Source: Zygnema cylindricum (taxonomy: Eukaryota; Streptophyta; Zygnematophyceae; Zygnematales; Zygnemataceae). Taken from it: 55,213 nt of DNA. Positions 53,927 to 55,213 of the stretch are shown here, piece after piece (position 1 is the stretch's first letter; the number at the start of each line of letters is the position of its first letter). The translations under genes were made by a program, and so were the position numbers. The notes beneath the pieces were generated by a model, which searched no databases, was not told the origin of the DNA, and saw nothing but the letters and a program-made list of their open reading frames with translations. The DNA lies in the NCBI GenBank assembly GCA_037447655.1, contig JBBHKE010000404.1, forward strand, positions 250,001 to 305,213, read 5' to 3'.

Positions 53927-54648
53927 ATTCGTTTTTTTATTTATTTTTTATGAACTTTGCTATATGTCTTTGTGTTTTTTTTGAGTTTTTTAACATTTTA
54001 GAATTTTTGAACATTTTGGAATTTTTGAACATTTTGGAATTTTTGAACATTTTGGAATTTTTGAACATTTTGGAATTTTTGAACATTTTGTTTTAACAAT
54101 TTTAAATTGTTTTATTTTTTTAATTTGTTTGTTTGTTTTACTTTTTCATTTTACTTTTCTGGTTTTATTTTTTGGTTTTACTTTTTCATTTTTCTTTTCT
54201 TGTTTTTTTTTTTGGTTTTTCTTTTTTGGTTTTACTTTCTGGTTTTACTTTTTTGGTTTTACTTTCTGGTTTTACTCTTTGGTTTTAATTTCTATAGCAT
54301 GTATATTATTTGTTGCAATGATGATTGTAATTATTTTTTGATCAAATTTTCTGTATTTTTTTTTTTTTTTCTGTAATTTTTTTTTTTTTTGTTTTTTACA
54401 GGGGAAAGTGAAACAAATTGTAGGTTCGACTCTTCGAGATTTAAGTCTGGACAAAGAAGACGACAAAAACGGGCGAGAAAAAGAAGAAACTTCGTCGGCT
54501 CTTGTAACGAATTTTGAATCGGAAATATCTGCCGGAGAGTACGCTTCAATGTACAGAAAAGACGAATTGTTGGGGGGACATGTCATCATGCTGGGTGCTG
54601 ACTCAGCAAGCCAGCTGGCGGCCCTAGAGGCCATACAAGCTTATCCGG
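51997..54648 (+). CDS. HISN3: ProFAR isomerase (BBMII isomerase), histidine biosynthesis, 5' part of gene
   Basis: Three exons encode the N-terminal part of the HisA-type (beta/alpha)8-barrel enzyme. It isomerises ProFAR to PRFAR (EC 5.3.1.16), the fourth step of histidine synthesis, in plants in the plastid. Exon 1 (51997-52174) gives a Ser-rich, Arg-containing transit-peptide-like leader. Exon 2 (about 53772-53854) ends [10 protein letters not shown], holding the first catalytic Asp. Exon 3 (54402-54648) reads [14 protein letters not shown] and [18 protein letters not shown], then [20 protein letters not shown]. An insertion of about 15 charged residues follows STLRDL compared with my memory of the Arabidopsis protein. 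The second catalytic Asp and the rest of the barrel are beyond the window. Confidence 0.88.
52187..52545 (+). repeat. Minisatellite in HISN3 intron 1
   Basis: About eight degenerate tandem copies of a ~40-45 bp unit built on the words TTCACTTGAATTAGTGTGG and ATATTAGCAACATTTT. It begins about 12 bp after the exon 1 donor. Confidence 0.85.
52546..53771 (+). other. Remainder of HISN3 intron 1
   Basis: AT-rich intron DNA without coding signal. It holds a (CT)n microsatellite (about 52919-52978) running into (TA)n. A ~33-bp direct repeat (TCAAGAATTATGGTCCATAA... at about 53609 and 53711, offset 102 bp) has its second copy just upstream of exon 2. Confidence 0.6.
53772..53854 (+). CDS. HISN3: HISN3 exon 2
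   Basis: It ends CATCAG|GTATGA at phase 0 and encodes ...[15 protein letters not shown], the first beta strand with the catalytic Asp. The acceptor is uncertain: CACAG at 53771 and GAAG at 53810 both fit the phase left by exon 1. An upstream in-frame ATG at 53759 is a possible alternative start producing an unleadered form. Confidence 0.7.
53855..54401 (+). repeat. HISN3 intron 2, simple and tandem repeats
   Basis: It consists of a (TA)n tract (53859-53924), about five copies of an 18-bp unit GAACATTTTGGAATTTTT (about 53998-54088), and a TGGTTTTACTTT-type array (about 54130-54290). A poly-T run leads to the acceptor TTTTACAG at 54401. Long ORFs here are artefacts of the repeats. Confidence 0.85.
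54402..54648 (+). CDS. HISN3: HISN3 exon 3
   Basis: It opens GGGAAAGTG (Gly-Lys-Val) after an ACAG acceptor and ends TATCCGG|GTAATT in phase 1. Encodes the first barrel repeat up to ALEAIQAYP. The acidic-basic insert [16 protein letters not shown] lies between strand 1 and the conserved LVTNFESE. Tail sequence of this exon recurs in the following intron. Confidence 0.88.
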
Positions 54649-55213
54649 GTAATTATTACTGTTTATTTTATTTAATTAATTTTTATTTTTTTTTATGATA
54701 TATATTGATATTGTTTTTTGTCTTTAGTTGGATGGCGGGCCTTAGAGGCCATCCGAGCAAATCCGTGTAATTATTGCTATTTTTTTTTATCTTTTTTTAG
54801 TATTCCTTTTTTTTTTTCTTTGGGTCTTTAGTGGCCATCCAAGCTTATCCAGGTAATCAATGCTTTTATTATTATTATTATTATTTTATTATTGTTATCT
54901 TTGTTTTTTTTGGTCTTTTTTTTTGTCTTTTTTTTTGTCTTTTTTTTTGTCTTTTTTTTTGTCTTTAGTTGGATGGCGGTTTTAGAAGCTTTCCAAGCTT
55001 ATACAGGTAATCAATTCTATTTTATCCATTTATTTATTTATTTATTGATTTCATTTATATGTTTTTTTACTTTTTTTTGTCATCTTTTTCTTTTTTTTGG
55101 CGGCTTTCGAGGCTATTCGAGGTTATCCAGGTCATCATTGCTATTTTATTTTATTTTGTTTTTTAGTTTTATTTATTTTTTAATCATATATTGTTTTTTT
55201 TTGCCTTTAGTTG
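54612..55213 (+). repeat. Tandem array of the exon 3 tail in HISN3 intron 3
   Basis: The last ~35 bp of exon 3 plus its splice donor recur in degenerate form at 54728-54766, 54832-54852, 54969-55006 and 55099-55130, and a further copy begins at 55211 at the window edge. Spacing is about 85-155 bp, with T-rich spacers (including TTTTTTTTTGTC repeats at about 54905-54967). Units 1-3 are preceded by TCTTTAG and followed by GT, so each looks like a mini-exon. Units 1 (39 bp) and 2 (21 bp) are multiples of three; unit 3 (38 bp) is not, and unit 4 lacks an acceptor AG. Confidence 0.85.

Noticed and set aside
53836-54376. ORFs of 86-89 codons in HISN3 intron 2
   Set aside because: They are translations of (TA)n, an 18-bp repeat and TTTTACTTT arrays (Tyr-Ile and Phe-rich), not genes.
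54612-55213. CRISPR-like repeat array
   Set aside because: The repeats are degenerate exon fragments with T-rich spacers of uneven length in a plant gene; nothing prokaryotic is present.

Overview
This window is plant nuclear DNA. The evidence is a chloroplast-type histidine-biosynthesis gene split by T-rich introns at the right edge, dense LTR retrotransposons, a plant-type chromodomain Ty3/gypsy element, and primer sites matching the plant initiator tRNA-Met. I cannot name the species. About 47 kb of the 55 kb is a nested stack of retrotransposons; the only host gene I recognise starts near 52.0 kb.

Left part (1-23.1 kb): Copia elements of one superfamily sit inside each other. Copia-5 (+) was hit by Copia-4 (-). 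Copia-4's 3' LTR was then hit twice, by Copia-2 (+) and by Copia-3 (+, intact 5-bp target duplication CGTCC). Copia-2 was hit by Copia-1 (-). Copia-3 carries a solo LTR of an unrelated family (X). Copia-4 is a shrunken derivative that keeps gag but has lost protease, the integrase core and most of RT. Copia-6 contributes an LTR at 22.0-23.1 kb.

Middle part (23.1-34.4 kb): a complete-length but mutated chromovirus (Gypsy-1, 23086-30377) with gag, protease, RT, RNase H, integrase and chromodomain. It has an extra sense-strand ORF of about 424 codons between pol and the 3' LTR. Next are a Copia fragment (Copia-7) and a 2.9-kb fragment of a second gypsy element. That fragment carries a decayed DNMT3/DRM-like cytosine-5 methyltransferase between its protease and RT.

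Right part (34.4-47.2 kb): Copia-8 (+), split by a second X solo LTR and by a reversed solo Copia LTR (Y), was hit by Copia-9 (+). Copia-9 is the youngest and best preserved element, and its 3' LTR is cut off at 47219. After that come two adjacent hAT-like non-autonomous DNA transposons, the second interrupted by another solo Copia LTR (Z).

Host gene (51.6-55.2 kb): the 5' half of HISN3 (HisA-type ProFAR isomerase), with a transit-peptide-like first exon, telo-box and ACGT promoter motifs, introns full of tandem repeats, and a decayed tandem array of the 3' tail of exon 3 running to the window edge.

The elements are mostly pseudogenes. The Copia LTRs nevertheless share conserved structure: a half-tRNA primer site, an antisense tRNA-like module, and a set of hairpins whose stems covary between copies. 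The hairpins, the methyltransferase-bearing gypsy fragment, the extra chromovirus ORF and the exon-tail array in HISN3 are the observations most worth checking.
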